Source: Natronohydrobacter thiooxidans
Lineage (GTDB): Bacteria > Pseudomonadota > Alphaproteobacteria > Rhodobacterales > Rhodobacteraceae
Direction of reading: 5' to 3'
DNA length: 64,000 nucleotides
Assembly: GCF_001884735.1 (NCBI RefSeq)
Contig: NZ_MJAP01000001.1
Location: forward strand, 124,001-188,000
A program made the translations under genes and the position numbers. Positions within the stretch are counted from its first letter, which is position 1. Each line of letters opens with the position of its first letter. The notes below the pieces were generated by a model. It saw nothing but the letters and a program-made list of their open reading frames with translations, did no database searches and had not been told where the DNA came from. Below, in pieces: positions 1-8,159 of the stretch.

Positions 1-216
1 GAGATGCCGCTGGACGGGTTGCCAGCGGGGGCGCTGGTTACGGATATCGTCTATACGCCGCTGGACACGCCGCTTTTGTGCGATGCACGGGCGCGCGGGT
101 TGCAGGCGGTCGATGGGCTGGGAATGCTGCTGCATCAGGCGGTTCCGGGGTTCGAGCGCTGGTTCGGCAGGCGGCCCGAAGTGACAGACAGCTTGCGCGC
201 AGCGGTGCTGGGATGA
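1..216 (+). CDS. aroE: Shikimate dehydrogenase, C-terminal part (5' end outside window)
   Basis: Only the last 71 residues are visible, and the gene continues upstream of the window. The product would reduce 3-dehydroshikimate to shikimate with NADPH in aromatic amino acid synthesis. The visible segment carries the family's C-terminal pattern [14 protein letters not shown] followed by a helix rich in G, L and H ([10 protein letters not shown]) that packs near the substrate site. Its TGA overlaps the ATG of coaE by four bases, so the two are probably translationally coupled. The order aroE-coaE-dnaQ is a conserved alphaproteobacterial cluster, often near the chromosome origin, and this context supports the call. 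Confidence 0.9.
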   Translation, partial: EMPLDGLPAGALVTDIVYTPLDTPLLCDARARGLQAVDGLGMLLHQAVPGFERWFGRRPEVTDSLRAAVLG

Positions 217-791
217 GGCCCTATCGGCTGGGGCTGACCGGCTCGATCGGGATGGGGAAAAGCACGACCGCCGGGTTCTTCCGCGAATTTGGCGTGCCGG
301 TCTGGGATGCGGATGCGGCGGTGCACCGGCTCTATGCGCCGGGTGGGGCCGCTGTGGGGCCGGTGGGGGCGCTCTGCCCTGCGGCGATTGTGGATGGCAC
401 GATTGACCGCGGCGCGTTGAAAGACTGGATCGCGCAGGATAAAGAGGCACTCGCGAAGCTGGAAGCGGTGGTGCATCCGCTGGTCGCCGAGGATCGCGCG
501 GCATTTGTCGCGGGCGCGCAGGCGCCGCTGGTGGTACTGGATATCCCGCTGCTGTTCGAGGTCGGCGCCGATGTGGACGGGGTGCTGGTGGTCACCGCCC
601 CGCCGGAGGTGCAGCGCGCCCGCGTGCTGGCCCGACCGGGGATGACGGCGGCGCAATATGAGGCGATCCTTGCGCGGCAGATGCCGGATGCGGAGAAACG
701 CGCCCGCGCGGATTTCGTGATCGAGACACTGGATATGGACAGCACGCGGCGGGATGTGCGAAATCTGGTGGAACTTCTGGGGGCAAAGTGA
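213..791 (+). CDS. coaE: Dephospho-CoA kinase
   Basis: A protein of 192 residues, the normal size for CoaE, which phosphorylates the 3'-hydroxyl of dephospho-CoA in the last step of CoA synthesis. The start ATG at 213 is chosen because it directly precedes the P-loop (GSIGMGKST, residues 10-18) and overlaps the aroE stop as ATGA; a longer in-frame version from base 78 would run antiparallel to family length. A DADAAVH motif near residue 35 matches the acceptor-binding region, and PLLFEVG near residue 110 is typical. The stop TGA shares its final A with the dnaQ start. Confidence 0.95.
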   Translation: MRPYRLGLTGSIGMGKSTTAGFFREFGVPVWDADAAVHRLYAPGGAAVGPVGALCPAAIVDGTIDRGALKDWIAQDKEALAKLEAVVHPLVAEDRAAFVAGAQAPLVVLDIPLLFEVGADVDGVLVVTAPPEVQRARVLARPGMTAAQYEAILARQMPDAEKRARADFVIETLDMDSTRRDVRNLVELLGAK

Positions 792-1519
792 TGCGTGAGA
801 TTGTTCTGGATACGGAGACCACGGGGTTCGAGCCGGATCAGGGCGACCGGATTGTGGAAATCGGGGCGCTGGAACTGATCAACCATATGCCGACCGGACG
901 GACCTATCACCAATATATCAACCCCGAACGCGACATGCCGGACGGGGCCTTTGGCGTGCATGGGATCGGGCCGGATCTGTTGCAGCCGCCGCGGGCGGCC
1001 AAGCCCGGCGAGATCACGCTGCGCGACAAGCCGGTGTTCAAGGATGTCGGGCGGGAGTTCGTCGATTTTGTCGGCGACGCGAAGCTGGTGATCCATAACG
1101 CCGCCTTCGACATGAAATTCCTGAATGCCGAATTGCGGTGGATGGGGCTTGCGGAACTGGAATGGGGGCGCGCGGTCGATACGCTGGCGATTGCGCGCAA
1201 GAAATTTCCAGGCTCTCCGGCCTCGCTCGATGCGCTGTGCCGCCGTTTCGGGATCGACAATTCGTCGCGCACGCTGCACGGGGCGTTGCTGGACAGCGAG
1301 ATACTGGCCGAGGTCTATCTGGAGCTTCTGGGCGGGCAACAGCCGGATTTCGCGCTTTCGACCGCGGCGCAGCATGATGCCGGATCGGGCCGGGCCGCCC
1401 TGCCCTTGCCCAAACGCCCAAGACCCCTGCCCCCGCGCGTGACCGAGGCCGAGGCCGAGGCGCATGCGAGCTTTGTCGCGAAACTGGGCGAAGGGGCGAT
1501 CTGGAAGAAATACGCGTGA
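791..1519 (+). CDS. dnaQ: DNA polymerase III epsilon subunit (3'-5' proofreading exonuclease)
   Basis: A protein of 242 residues. The DEDDh exonuclease motifs are all present: Exo I DTETTG at residues 7-12, Exo II HNAAFDMKFL near residue 105, and the Exo III-epsilon motif HGALLDSEI with the catalytic His and Asp near residue 160. A proline-rich linker (PLPKRPRPLPP) leads to a short C-terminal tail that in this family binds the polymerase alpha subunit. The ATG at 791 is preferred over a GTG three bases earlier because it overlaps the coaE stop by one base. The gene ends just before a terminator hairpin shared with convergent secB. Confidence 0.95.
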   Translation: MREIVLDTETTGFEPDQGDRIVEIGALELINHMPTGRTYHQYINPERDMPDGAFGVHGIGPDLLQPPRAAKPGEITLRDKPVFKDVGREFVDFVGDAKLVIHNAAFDMKFLNAELRWMGLAELEWGRAVDTLAIARKKFPGSPASLDALCRRFGIDNSSRTLHGALLDSEILAEVYLELLGGQQPDFALSTAAQHDAGSGRAALPLPKRPRPLPPRVTEAEAEAHASFVAKLGEGAIWKKYA

Positions 1520-1522
1520 GAA

Positions 1523-1546
1523 AAAGCCCCCGGTGGCGGGGGCTTT
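1523..1546. terminator. Bidirectional terminator between dnaQ and secB
   Basis: A nine-base-pair perfect stem (AAAGCCCCC at 1523-1531 pairing with GGGGGCTTT at 1538-1546) with a six-base loop. The A-run on one side and T-run on the other give a U tract in either direction, fitting its position between the convergent genes dnaQ and secB. Confidence 0.8.
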
Positions 1547-1553
1547 CATCGGA

Positions 1554-2075
1554 TCAGTTCGGGGCGGGCGCTTGTCCCTGCTGGGCCTGCAGCGCGGCCT
1601 GCCGCTGCAATTCCTGCTTGTAGAGCGCCAGAAAATCCACTGTGTCGAGATTCAGCGGCGGGAAGCCGCCATCGCGGGTCACATCGGAAATGATGCGGCG
1701 CGCGAAGGGGAAGATCATGCGCGGGCATTCGATCAGCAGGAAAGGATGCAACTGTTCCTGCGGGACGCCCTCGATCAGGAACAGTCCGACATAATCCAGC
1801 TCGACGATGAAGAGCACCTGATCGTCGCTCTTGTTCTTCGAGGTGATCTTGAATTTGGTGGCGACATCATACTGGTTCTCGCCCTCGCGCTTGTTCGCGT
1901 CGAGGCTGACCTGAACCTGAATATCGGGCTGGACATTGCTGCCCTGAAGCTTCTTTTGCGCGGCGACATTCTCGAAGGACAGATCGCGCATATATTGCGC
2001 GAGGATACGCATGTTCACCTTGGGCGGGGTTGCTGCGGGCTGGGCGCCATTGCCGGGCGCTTGGGTTTCGGTCAT
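1554..2075 (-). CDS. secB: Protein-export chaperone SecB
   Basis: A protein of 173 residues, as usual for alphaproteobacterial SecB. SecB forms a cytoplasmic tetramer that keeps preproteins unfolded and passes them to SecA. Family hallmarks are visible: an N-terminal MRILAQYMRDLSFE segment, the central strand DQVLFIVELDYVGLF, and PFARRIISDVTRDGGFPPL, which forms part of the peptide groove. The N-terminus (about 20 residues) and the Q- and A-rich C-terminus (LQAQQGQAPAPN) look flexible. It follows fxsA on the same strand by 65 bases and converges on dnaQ. Confidence 0.95.
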   Translation of the reverse strand: MTETQAPGNGAQPAATPPKVNMRILAQYMRDLSFENVAAQKKLQGSNVQPDIQVQVSLDANKREGENQYDVATKFKITSKNKSDDQVLFIVELDYVGLFLIEGVPQEQLHPFLLIECPRMIFPFARRIISDVTRDGGFPPLNLDTVDFLALYKQELQRQAALQAQQGQAPAPN

Positions 2076-2140
2076 GTCCTGCTCCTGATGGTTTGGTCAA
2101 ATAGATCTGGCCGCGCTTGTATCAGCGGGGGCTGTCTGGC

Positions 2141-2587
2141 TCAATCCCGGTTTTCCGGGCGCTCGATGCGCGGCTGTTCAGCCGGGGGTGTATGTTCATA
2201 CTCGCCCTCGATGATGGTGGTCTCGCTGCGGCTGTGGCGGGTTCTGATCGAGATCAGCACCCGCGCCAGCAGCAGGTGGCGCAGGGGCGGGATCAGCAGC
2301 AAAAGCCCCAGCGCATCGGTGAAGAAGCCGGGGATGAAGATGAGAATGGCCCCGATCATGCGCAGCGCGGAATGGGCCATCGGGCTTGCGGGGCTGGCAT
2401 CGCGTTCAAGTGCTGCGCGCAGATCCTGCGCGTTGCGCTGTGGTTCCAGCCGCATCAGCACCAGCCCAAGCGCCGATGTGGCAAAGACCCAGGCAAGCGT
2501 GCCGATCACGCCAAAATGACCGCCGATCTGCACGAAAAGCGCGATTTCGATGACGGGAACTGCCAGAATGCCAAGTAAAAGCCACAT
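2141..2587 (-). CDS. fxsA: FxsA family membrane protein
   Basis: A protein of 148 residues, start chosen at MWLLLGIL because the first membrane helix begins there and a purine-rich stretch lies just upstream; an in-frame ATG 18 codons earlier adds an unlikely hydrophilic leader. The pattern WLLLGILAVPVIEIALFVQI with the PxxEI motif, a second helix around residues 30-50, and a third (AILIFIPGFFTDALGLLLLI) are the signature of FxsA, an inner-membrane protein linked in E. coli to F-exclusion of phage T7. Its normal role is unknown. The last 40 residues are hydrophilic and probably cytoplasmic. Confidence 0.85.
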   Translation of the reverse strand: MWLLLGILAVPVIEIALFVQIGGHFGVIGTLAWVFATSALGLVLMRLEPQRNAQDLRAALERDASPASPMAHSALRMIGAILIFIPGFFTDALGLLLLIPPLRHLLLARVLISIRTRHSRSETTIIEGEYEHTPPAEQPRIERPENRD

Positions 2588-2619
2588 ATCTTCGCCCTTA
2601 TCGCAGAACATCAGGTCAG

Positions 2620-2651
2620 GTAAGGTGGACTTGCCCTGCATCCCACCTTAC
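2620..2651. repeat. Palindromic element in the fxsA / tim44 divergent spacer
   Basis: Nine-base arms GTAAGGTGG (2620-2628) and CCACCTTAC (2643-2651) are exact reverse complements separated by 14 bases. The terminal GTAAGGTG...CACCTTAC matches the ends of three other palindromes in this window (3956, 28944, 51722), so it is more likely a member of a dispersed repeat family than a dedicated operator, although it sits between divergent genes. Confidence 0.55.
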
Positions 2652-2694
2652 ATAGGCACGAGACCCGTCCTACCAACCCCGGGCCGAGGAAACA

Positions 2695-3363
2695 ATGGAA
2701 CCAGCCGTGATCCAGCTTCTGATACTTGCCGGCATAGCCGTTTTTCTGATTCTGCGCCTGCGCGCTGTTCTGGGATCGCGTGACGGTTTCGAACAGACCC
2801 CCCTGCCGCGGCAGGAGGGCGGGACTGATCAGGTCGCGAAACGGCGGTTCGAGGTGATCGAGGGCGGGCCGGATACGGATATCACCGATCATGTGCCCGA
2901 AGGCTCGGACTCGGCCAAGGCGCTGGCGCGGATGAAGGCGGTGGATCCTGATTTCAGCGTGGGCGAGTTCCTGCAGGGCGCGCGCGGGGCCTATGAGATG
3001 ATTCTGATGGCGTTTGAATCCTCGGATATGGATTCGATCCTGCCCTTCCTGTCGCGCGATGTGTTCAACAGTTTTGATGAGGTCGTGCAACTCCGCGAGC
3101 GCGAAGGGCTGCGGGTGGATGCGACCTTTGTGGGTCTGCGCGAGCTGGAGCTTGTCGAGGCGACATTCGATGCCGAGACGCGCGAGGGCGAGATCACGGT
3201 GAAATTCGTCGGCGAGCTGACCTCGGTGGTGCGCAAGGCGGATAGTGGTGAAGTGGTTGACGGCGATCCGAATGTCGTGAAGCGGCAGAAGGATGTCTGG
3301 ACCTTTGCGCGGGATATGGGGTCGGAGAGCCCGAACTGGAAGCTGGTGGCCACGGGCGAATGA
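2695..3363 (+). CDS. Tim44/TimA-like membrane-anchored protein
   Basis: A protein of 222 residues with one N-terminal transmembrane helix (residues 4-22), then a charged linker and a C-terminal Tim44-like domain from about residue 75 (FSVGEFLQGARGAYEMILMAF, then FLSRDVFNSF, and a beta-rich end with VRKADSG and VWTFARD). Bacterial proteins of this kind resemble the membrane-bound domain of mitochondrial Tim44; their bacterial function is not settled, with a role at the inner membrane inferred. It is divergent from fxsA and overlaps the downstream Smr gene by ATGA. In many relatives, as I remember them, a murein transglycosylase gene (mltA) lies between these two; here there is none. Confidence 0.8.
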   Translation: MEPAVIQLLILAGIAVFLILRLRAVLGSRDGFEQTPLPRQEGGTDQVAKRRFEVIEGGPDTDITDHVPEGSDSAKALARMKAVDPDFSVGEFLQGARGAYEMILMAFESSDMDSILPFLSRDVFNSFDEVVQLREREGLRVDATFVGLRELELVEATFDAETREGEITVKFVGELTSVVRKADSGEVVDGDPNVVKRQKDVWTFARDMGSESPNWKLVATGE

Positions 3364-3959
3364 GCCGCAAGCGACGGGATCTGTCGCCCGAGGACCGGGA
3401 GTTATGGGGCCGCGTGGTGCAGACCGCGCGGCCTTTGAAATCCGCGCCGCTGGCGCTGCCCGTTGCGGCGGCCACCCCGGCACCGCCGAAGCCCGCAATG
3501 GTGCCGCCGCCTGGCCGCGCGCCGCTGGTGTTGCGGCCCGAGGGGGGCAAGGGATCTGTCCGGCATGATCTGGCGCAGCCTTTGTCCGAGGCATTGGCGC
3601 AGGTGCCGGTGCAGATGGACAAGCGCCGGTTCCAGCGCCTGAGCCGGGGCAAGCTGGACCCGGAAGCGCGGATCGACCTGCATGGGATGACACTGGCGCA
3701 GGCGCATGGGGCGCTGAACGGCTTTATCCTGCGCGCGCATGCAGCGGGGTTGCGGCTGGTGCTGGTGATCACCGGCAAGGGCAAGACGGTTGCGGATGAC
3801 GGGCCGATCCCGCGCAGGCAAGGGGCGTTGAAGCATGATGTGCCGCAATGGCTGCGCATGGCGCCGCTGGGGCCGGTGGTGCTGGAAATCCGTGAGGCGC
3901 ATATAAAGCATGGGGGCGCGGGGGCGTATTATGTGTATCTGCGCCGGGCGCGGGGGTAG
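3360..3959 (+). CDS. Smr domain protein
   Basis: A protein of 199 residues. The first 85 residues are basic and proline/alanine-rich and probably disordered. The C-terminal half is an Smr (small MutS-related) domain, a putative endonuclease fold: [11 protein letters not shown] near residue 103, VLVITGKGK (TGxG) near residue 135, and [13 protein letters not shown] (GGxGxxxVxL) at the end. Between them is a [17 protein letters not shown] insertion typical of the proteobacterial form. The start overlaps the preceding stop by ATGA. Its stop codon TAG lies inside a 29-base palindromic repeat. Confidence 0.85.
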   Translation: MSRKRRDLSPEDRELWGRVVQTARPLKSAPLALPVAAATPAPPKPAMVPPPGRAPLVLRPEGGKGSVRHDLAQPLSEALAQVPVQMDKRRFQRLSRGKLDPEARIDLHGMTLAQAHGALNGFILRAHAAGLRLVLVITGKGKTVADDGPIPRRQGALKHDVPQWLRMAPLGPVVLEIREAHIKHGGAGAYYVYLRRARG

Positions 3960-3984
3960 GGTGCGTGCTCAGCACGCACCCTAC
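3956..3984. repeat. Dispersed palindromic repeat, perfect copy
   Basis: Arms GTAGGGTGCGTGCT (3956-3969) and AGCACGCACCCTAC (3971-3984) are perfect reverse complements around a single C. Near-identical copies occur at 28944-28973 and 51722-51750, and a looser relative at 2620-2651. The TAG stop of the smr gene (3957-3959) is part of the left arm. It could form a hairpin in the transcript between smr and tgt. Confidence 0.85.
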
Positions 3985-4042
3985 GGTCGCGCGGCTGTTC
4001 TGTGGGCTTGGCTTTGCATGGGATTTCAGGCATGGGGCGCTG

Positions 4043-5167
4043 ATGAAATTCCAGTTTGACATATCGGCCCGCGACGGGCGTGCACGCGCAGGCGTGATCT
4101 CGACCCCGCGTGGGGAAATCCGCACGCCTGCCTTCATGCCTGTGGGCACGGCGGCGACGGTGAAGGCCATGCTGCCCGGATCGGTGCGCGCGACGGGCGC
4201 CGATATTCTTCTGGGCAATACCTATCATCTGATGCTGCGTCCCACCGCCGAGCGGATTGCAGCCCTCGGAGGCCTGCACCGGTTCATGAACTGGGACCGG
4301 CCGATCCTGACGGATTCGGGGGGGTTTCAGGTCATGTCGCTGGCCAGTTTGCGCAAGCTGACCGAGGAGGGGGTGCGCTTTGCCAGCCATATTGACGGGT
4401 CCAAGCACCTGCTGACGCCGGAACGGTCGATGGAGATTCAGCGTCTGCTGGGGTCCGACATCGTGATGTGTTTCGATGAATGCCCGGCCCTGCCTGCGGA
4501 TCGGGCCACGATTGCCGCCTCGATGGAATTGTCGATGCGCTGGGCGCAGCGCTCGCGCGATGCGTTCGGCGACCGGCCCGGACATGCGCTTTTCGGCATC
4601 CAGCAGGGCGGGCTGGAGCCCGATTTGCGCGAGCAATCGGCCAAGGCGCTGCGCGGGATCGGCTTTGACGGCTATGCCATTGGCGGCCTTGCCGTGGGCG
4701 AGGGGCAGGAGGCGATGCTGGGCGTGCTGGATTATGCGCCGGGGCAGTTGCCCGAGGACAAGCCGCGCTATCTGATGGGCGTGGGCAAGCCCGACGATAT
4801 TGTGGGCGCGGTCGAGCGTGGGGTGGATATGTTCGACTGCGTGCTGCCCTCGCGTTCGGGGCGGACCGGGCAGGGCTGGACCGCGCGCGGGCCGGTCAAT
4901 CTGCGCAATGCGCGGCACAAGGATGATCCGCGCCCGCTGGAGGAAGAGTGCGATTGTCCTGCTTGCCGCGACTATAGCCGCGCCTATCTGCATCATGTGA
5001 TCAAGAGTGACGAGATCATCGGGTCGATGCTGTTGACCTGGCATAATCTGCGCTATTACCAGCGCCTGATGCAGGGGCTGCGCGACGCGATCCGCGCAGG
5101 CACATTGGCGGCTTTCGTGGCAGAATTTCACGCCCGGCGCGCGCAGGGCGATATCGAGCCGATCTGA
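4043..5167 (+). CDS. tgt: tRNA-guanine transglycosylase
   Basis: A protein of 374 residues, exactly the family's usual length. It exchanges G34 for preQ1 in tRNAs with GUN anticodons on the way to queuosine. Start at MKFQFDIS is chosen; an in-frame ATG at 3965 would begin inside the palindromic repeat. Seen: [14 protein letters not shown], the substrate-binding [13 protein letters not shown] with the essential Asp, the nucleophile segment [14 protein letters not shown], and the zinc site [16 protein letters not shown]. It is 17 bases upstream of psd on the same strand. Confidence 0.97.
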   Translation: MKFQFDISARDGRARAGVISTPRGEIRTPAFMPVGTAATVKAMLPGSVRATGADILLGNTYHLMLRPTAERIAALGGLHRFMNWDRPILTDSGGFQVMSLASLRKLTEEGVRFASHIDGSKHLLTPERSMEIQRLLGSDIVMCFDECPALPADRATIAASMELSMRWAQRSRDAFGDRPGHALFGIQQGGLEPDLREQSAKALRGIGFDGYAIGGLAVGEGQEAMLGVLDYAPGQLPEDKPRYLMGVGKPDDIVGAVERGVDMFDCVLPSRSGRTGQGWTARGPVNLRNARHKDDPRPLEEECDCPACRDYSRAYLHHVIKSDEIIGSMLLTWHNLRYYQRLMQGLRDAIRAGTLAAFVAEFHARRAQGDIEPI

Positions 5168-5183
5168 GAACAAGGAGACTGGA

Positions 5184-5885
5184 ATGAGGCAGGACGACAT
5201 GCTCTCGACCGTGGTGAAACCGATCCACAAGGAGGGCTACAAGTTCATCAGCATCTTTGCGGCTGTCACCTTTGTACTGTTCCTGATCTGGCAACCGCTG
5301 GGCTGGATCGGGGTCGGGCTGACGGTCTGGTGCTATTATTTCTTCCGCGATCCCGAGCGCCAGACGCCCTTTCGCGAGGGTCTGCTGGTCAGCCCCGCGG
5401 ATGGGGTGGTCTCGCTGATCGAACCTGCCGTGCCGCCGGTCGAGCTGGAGATGGGCGATCAGGCGCTGACGCGGGTGTCGGTTTTCATGAATGTGTTCGA
5501 CTGCCATGTGAACCGCGCGCCCATCGGCGGGCGGATCACCAAGATCGCCTATCGGCCGGGGAAATTTCTCAATGCCTCGCTGGACAAGGCGAGTGAGCAT
5601 AACGAGCGCAATTCTCTGGCCATCGAGATGGCGGATGGGCGCAAGATCGCAGTGGTGCAGATCGCCGGGCTGGTGGCGCGGCGGATCCTGTGCGAAGTCG
5701 AGGAAGGGTCAGTGCTGCAGACCGGGGAGCGCTTCGGGATGATCCGCTTCGGCAGCCGCGTGGATGTCTATCTGCCCGAGGGGGTGGAGCCGCTGGTGGC
5801 GCTGGGCCAGACCATGGTTTCGGCGGAAACGGTGATTGCGGATCTGGAGAGCCGCGAGCCGCGCCGGATGGCCGAGGCGCGCTGA
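5184..5885 (+). CDS. psd: Phosphatidylserine decarboxylase (short, type A)
   Basis: A protein of 233 residues that makes phosphatidylethanolamine from phosphatidylserine. The start has a good Shine-Dalgarno (AAGGAG, 5171-5176). A membrane-associated N-terminus (residues 22-55) is followed by [34 protein letters not shown] and the C-terminal [12 protein letters not shown], in which cleavage between Gly190 and Ser191 would create the pyruvoyl group on the alpha chain. This RFGS form is normal for the short PSD-A class, which lacks LGST. It is directly followed by pssA, which supplies its substrate. Confidence 0.95.
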   Translation: MRQDDMLSTVVKPIHKEGYKFISIFAAVTFVLFLIWQPLGWIGVGLTVWCYYFFRDPERQTPFREGLLVSPADGVVSLIEPAVPPVELEMGDQALTRVSVFMNVFDCHVNRAPIGGRITKIAYRPGKFLNASLDKASEHNERNSLAIEMADGRKIAVVQIAGLVARRILCEVEEGSVLQTGERFGMIRFGSRVDVYLPEGVEPLVALGQTMVSAETVIADLESREPRRMAEAR

Positions 5886-5886
5886 G

Positions 5887-6621
5887 ATGCCGACCCGCGA
5901 CCGCCTGCCGCTTTTGCAATTGGTGCCCAATCTGGTGACGATCCTGGGCATGTGCGCGGGGCTGAGCGCGATCCGCTTCACCTTTGACGGGCGATTCGAA
6001 CTGGCGGCGGCGCTGATCATTCTGGCGGCGGTGATGGACGGGTTCGACGGGATGCTGGCGCGCAAGCTGAATGCGGCCAGTTCCTTCGGGGCCGAGCTGG
6101 ACAGTTTCGCCGATTTCGTAAGCTTCGGCGTGGCGCCCGGCATTCTGGTCTTTGGCTATGCGCTGGCCGGGCCTTTCGCCGGTGTGGGCTGGATTTTCGT
6201 CCTGATCTTCGCGGTCTGCGCCTGTCTGCGGCTGGCGCGGTTCAATATCTCGCGCGCAACCCCCGAGGGGGCGCCGATGCGGCATTTCGTCGGTGTGCCT
6301 GCGCCTGCGGGGGCGATGCTCGGGCTTCTGCCGGTGTTTCTGGGCCTGTCGGGGCTGGTCGATCCGTCGCGCGCCCCGGTTCTGGTGGCGCTGTATCTTG
6401 CCGGGGTGGGGCTGTTGATGGTCTCGCGCCTGCCGACGCCATCGCTCAAGGCGGTGCGGATCGCGCGCGAGAATGCGATCTGGCTTTTGATCGCGATGAG
6501 CGGGTTTGTGGGCTTTCTGTTCGTGCGGACCTGGCTGACGCTGGTGATCGCGGATCTGATTTATCTGGGCGTGCTTCTGGCGCTGGCGCTGCGGCACAGG
6601 CGGAGTGTTTCGGCGCGGTAG
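5887..6621 (+). CDS. pssA: CDP-diacylglycerol-serine O-phosphatidyltransferase
   Basis: A protein of 244 residues. Start at MPTRDRLPLLQ, one base after the psd stop; the longer reading frame is read-through of psd sequence. It is a multi-helix membrane enzyme of the CDP-alcohol phosphatidyltransferase family, with the catalytic pattern DGFDGMLARKL followed by FGAELDSFADF (DGxxAR-x8-GxxxDxxxD) at about residues 54-80. It condenses CDP-diacylglycerol and serine. The psd-pssA pair places both steps of phosphatidylethanolamine synthesis in one operon. Confidence 0.95.
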   Translation: MPTRDRLPLLQLVPNLVTILGMCAGLSAIRFTFDGRFELAAALIILAAVMDGFDGMLARKLNAASSFGAELDSFADFVSFGVAPGILVFGYALAGPFAGVGWIFVLIFAVCACLRLARFNISRATPEGAPMRHFVGVPAPAGAMLGLLPVFLGLSGLVDPSRAPVLVALYLAGVGLLMVSRLPTPSLKAVRIARENAIWLLIAMSGFVGFLFVRTWLTLVIADLIYLGVLLALALRHRRSVSAR

Positions 6622-6700
6622 GTTTTCCCGCGGCGATGCAGATTTCTTTTCGCTTTCTGCTTGACGGGGGAAATGGGATTGCGTAGATCGCCCCTACCGC

Positions 6701-6777
6701 GCGGTTGTAGCTCAGTTGGTTAGAGTACCGGCCTGTCACGCCGGGGGTCGCGGGTTCGAGCCCCGTCAACCGCGCCA
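6701..6777 (+). tRNA. tRNA-Asp (anticodon GTC)
   Basis: A complete cloverleaf of 77 bases with encoded CCA. The acceptor arms GCGGTTG (6701-6707) and CAACCGC (6767-6773) pair fully, the discriminator is G6774, and CCA follows at 6775-6777. The anticodon loop CTGTCAC places GTC at 6735-6737. The T arm is CGGGTTCGAGCCCCG. A terminator hairpin follows five bases later. The cognate synthetase gene aspS lies about 20 kb downstream. Confidence 0.97.
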
Positions 6778-6782
6778 TTATC

Positions 6783-6811
6783 AAAACCCCTGCCAGACCG
6801 GCGGGGGTTTT
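6783..6811 (+). terminator. Terminator after tRNA-Asp
   Basis: AAAACCCCTGCC (6783-6794) pairs with GGCGGGGGTTTT (6800-6811) apart from one T:G position, with a short loop and a T-rich end. It also lies downstream of the convergent fur gene, so it may work from both sides. Confidence 0.75.
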
Positions 6812-6858
6812 GCTTTTCCGGGCCATTGCGGGATGTCAGCGGGTCACGGGTGGCGGGC

Positions 6859-7269
6859 TTACGATCTGAGCTTGCGGCCCAGAAGCTCCAGCCGGTGCCC
6901 TTCGAGCCGGTAGCCCAGACGCCGCGCGATCTTTTCCTGCAAGGCTTCGATCTCGGGGTCGCAGAACTCGATGACCTCGCCGGTATCAATATCAATCAGA
7001 TGGTCGTGATGGGCGCGGTCGCTGTCTTCGAACCGTGCGCGGCCATCGCCGAATTCGAGTCGCTCCAGAATGCCGGCCTCTTGCAGCAGCTTGACCGTGC
7101 GATAGACGGTTGCGAGCGAGATTCGCGCATCGAGCGCATTGGCGCGGGCATGGAGTTCCTCGACATCGGGGTGATCCTCGGCGGCCTCGATCACACGCGC
7201 GATGGTCCGGCGCTGGTCTGTCATGCGCACGCCCTGCGCTTCCAGCCTGTCGAGAATGGATTTGCTCAC
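6859..7269 (-). CDS. fur: Fur-family metalloregulator (Fur/Mur clade)
   Basis: A protein of 136 residues. The winged-helix N-terminus (RMTDQRRTIARVIEAAEDHP, then ISLATVYRTVKLLQEAG) and the HHDHLIDIDTGEVIEF metal-binding core are typical of Fur. There is only one Cys and no C-terminal CxxC zinc pair, as in the alphaproteobacterial Fur/Mur clade. In several members of that clade manganese rather than iron is the main signal, so Mur is a reasonable alternative name. It does not look like Irr or Zur, which have different metal-site spacing. It faces the tRNA-Asp gene across a terminator. Confidence 0.85.
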   Translation of the reverse strand: MSKSILDRLEAQGVRMTDQRRTIARVIEAAEDHPDVEELHARANALDARISLATVYRTVKLLQEAGILERLEFGDGRARFEDSDRAHHDHLIDIDTGEVIEFCDPEIEALQEKIARRLGYRLEGHRLELLGRKLRS

Positions 7270-7367
7270 ACTGTCCCCATGTCTTGCTGCGCCTTTTTAG
7301 CACGATACGCGGCGCGCAAAACCCGATTTCGACAGGGCAGGGGGCAGGGGCGGGCCTAAGCGCGCCT

Positions 7368-8114
7368 TCAGGTCGCGTATTGGCGCACCATGTGACCGCC
7401 ATCCACATCAAGCACATGGCCGGTCATATAGCCGCAGGTGGCGGCAAGAAGCACGGCTTCGGCGATTTCTTCGGGCTGTCCGATTCGTTTGACGGGCAAG
7501 GAGTTTCCCGTACTCTGGAACATCGCTTCGCGCCGTTCCGGGGGGGCGCGGTCGTGCAGCTCGGTCCGGACCATGCCCGGCGCGATGCAGTTCACGCGCA
7601 GGCGCGGTCCCAGTTCCAGCGCCAGCCCGCGGGTCAGCGCCTCGATGGCGGCGCAGGCGGCCCCAAGCGCGGCGCAGTTGATGCCGGGGCGGCGGCTCAG
7701 GACGCCCGAGAAGAGGGTGATCGACCCGCCGTCACGAAGGCTGGGAAGTGCGGCGCGGGCAAGGCCATAGGCGCCCCAGAATTTCGCATCGAACATCATG
7801 CGCAACTCTGTCACCGGCTGGGTTGCAAACGGGCCGTGGGTAACGCTGGCCGCGCTGATTACCAGATGATCAATGCCGCCCGCAGGCAGCTGCAAGAGCG
7901 CCCGATCCACCTGATCGAGATCGGTCATGTCGAGCGCGAGCGACGTGACGGCAGGGCTATTGCCGAGTGTCTGCCGTGCACGCTCCAGCCGGGCGGCAGA
8001 GCGCCCGGCAAGGATGACAGTGGCACCAAGGCCGTGAAAGAGCCTCGCAGCCGCGAAGCCCATGCCGGAACTGCCGCCGACGAACAGTGCGCGGCGACCC
8101 GTGAGATCACGCAT
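7368..8114 (-). CDS. SDR-family protein lacking the catalytic Tyr and Lys
   Basis: A protein of 248 residues with the short-chain dehydrogenase fold. The nucleotide-binding VGGSSGMGFAAARLF (GxxxGxG, residues 13-19), a Asp in LALDMTDLD, and the C-terminal DVDGGHMV are present. The active site is altered: the NNAG-type motif reads VISAASV, and where family members have YxxxK this protein has LGAAC (in CAALGAACAAIEAL), so the catalytic Tyr is Leu and the Lys is Cys. The reading was checked on the bases near 7650-7700. It may bind NAD(P) without ordinary dehydrogenase activity. It follows the exported protein gene by 45 bases, probably in one operon facing lysR. Confidence 0.8.
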   Translation of the reverse strand: MRDLTGRRALFVGGSSGMGFAAARLFHGLGATVILAGRSAARLERARQTLGNSPAVTSLALDMTDLDQVDRALLQLPAGGIDHLVISAASVTHGPFATQPVTELRMMFDAKFWGAYGLARAALPSLRDGGSITLFSGVLSRRPGINCAALGAACAAIEALTRGLALELGPRLRVNCIAPGMVRTELHDRAPPERREAMFQSTGNSLPVKRIGQPEEIAEAVLLAATCGYMTGHVLDVDGGHMVRQYAT

Positions 8115-8159
8115 CCCAACTCTCCCTGATTGCCCGAGCGCGGCGCGGGTGCTACCGGC

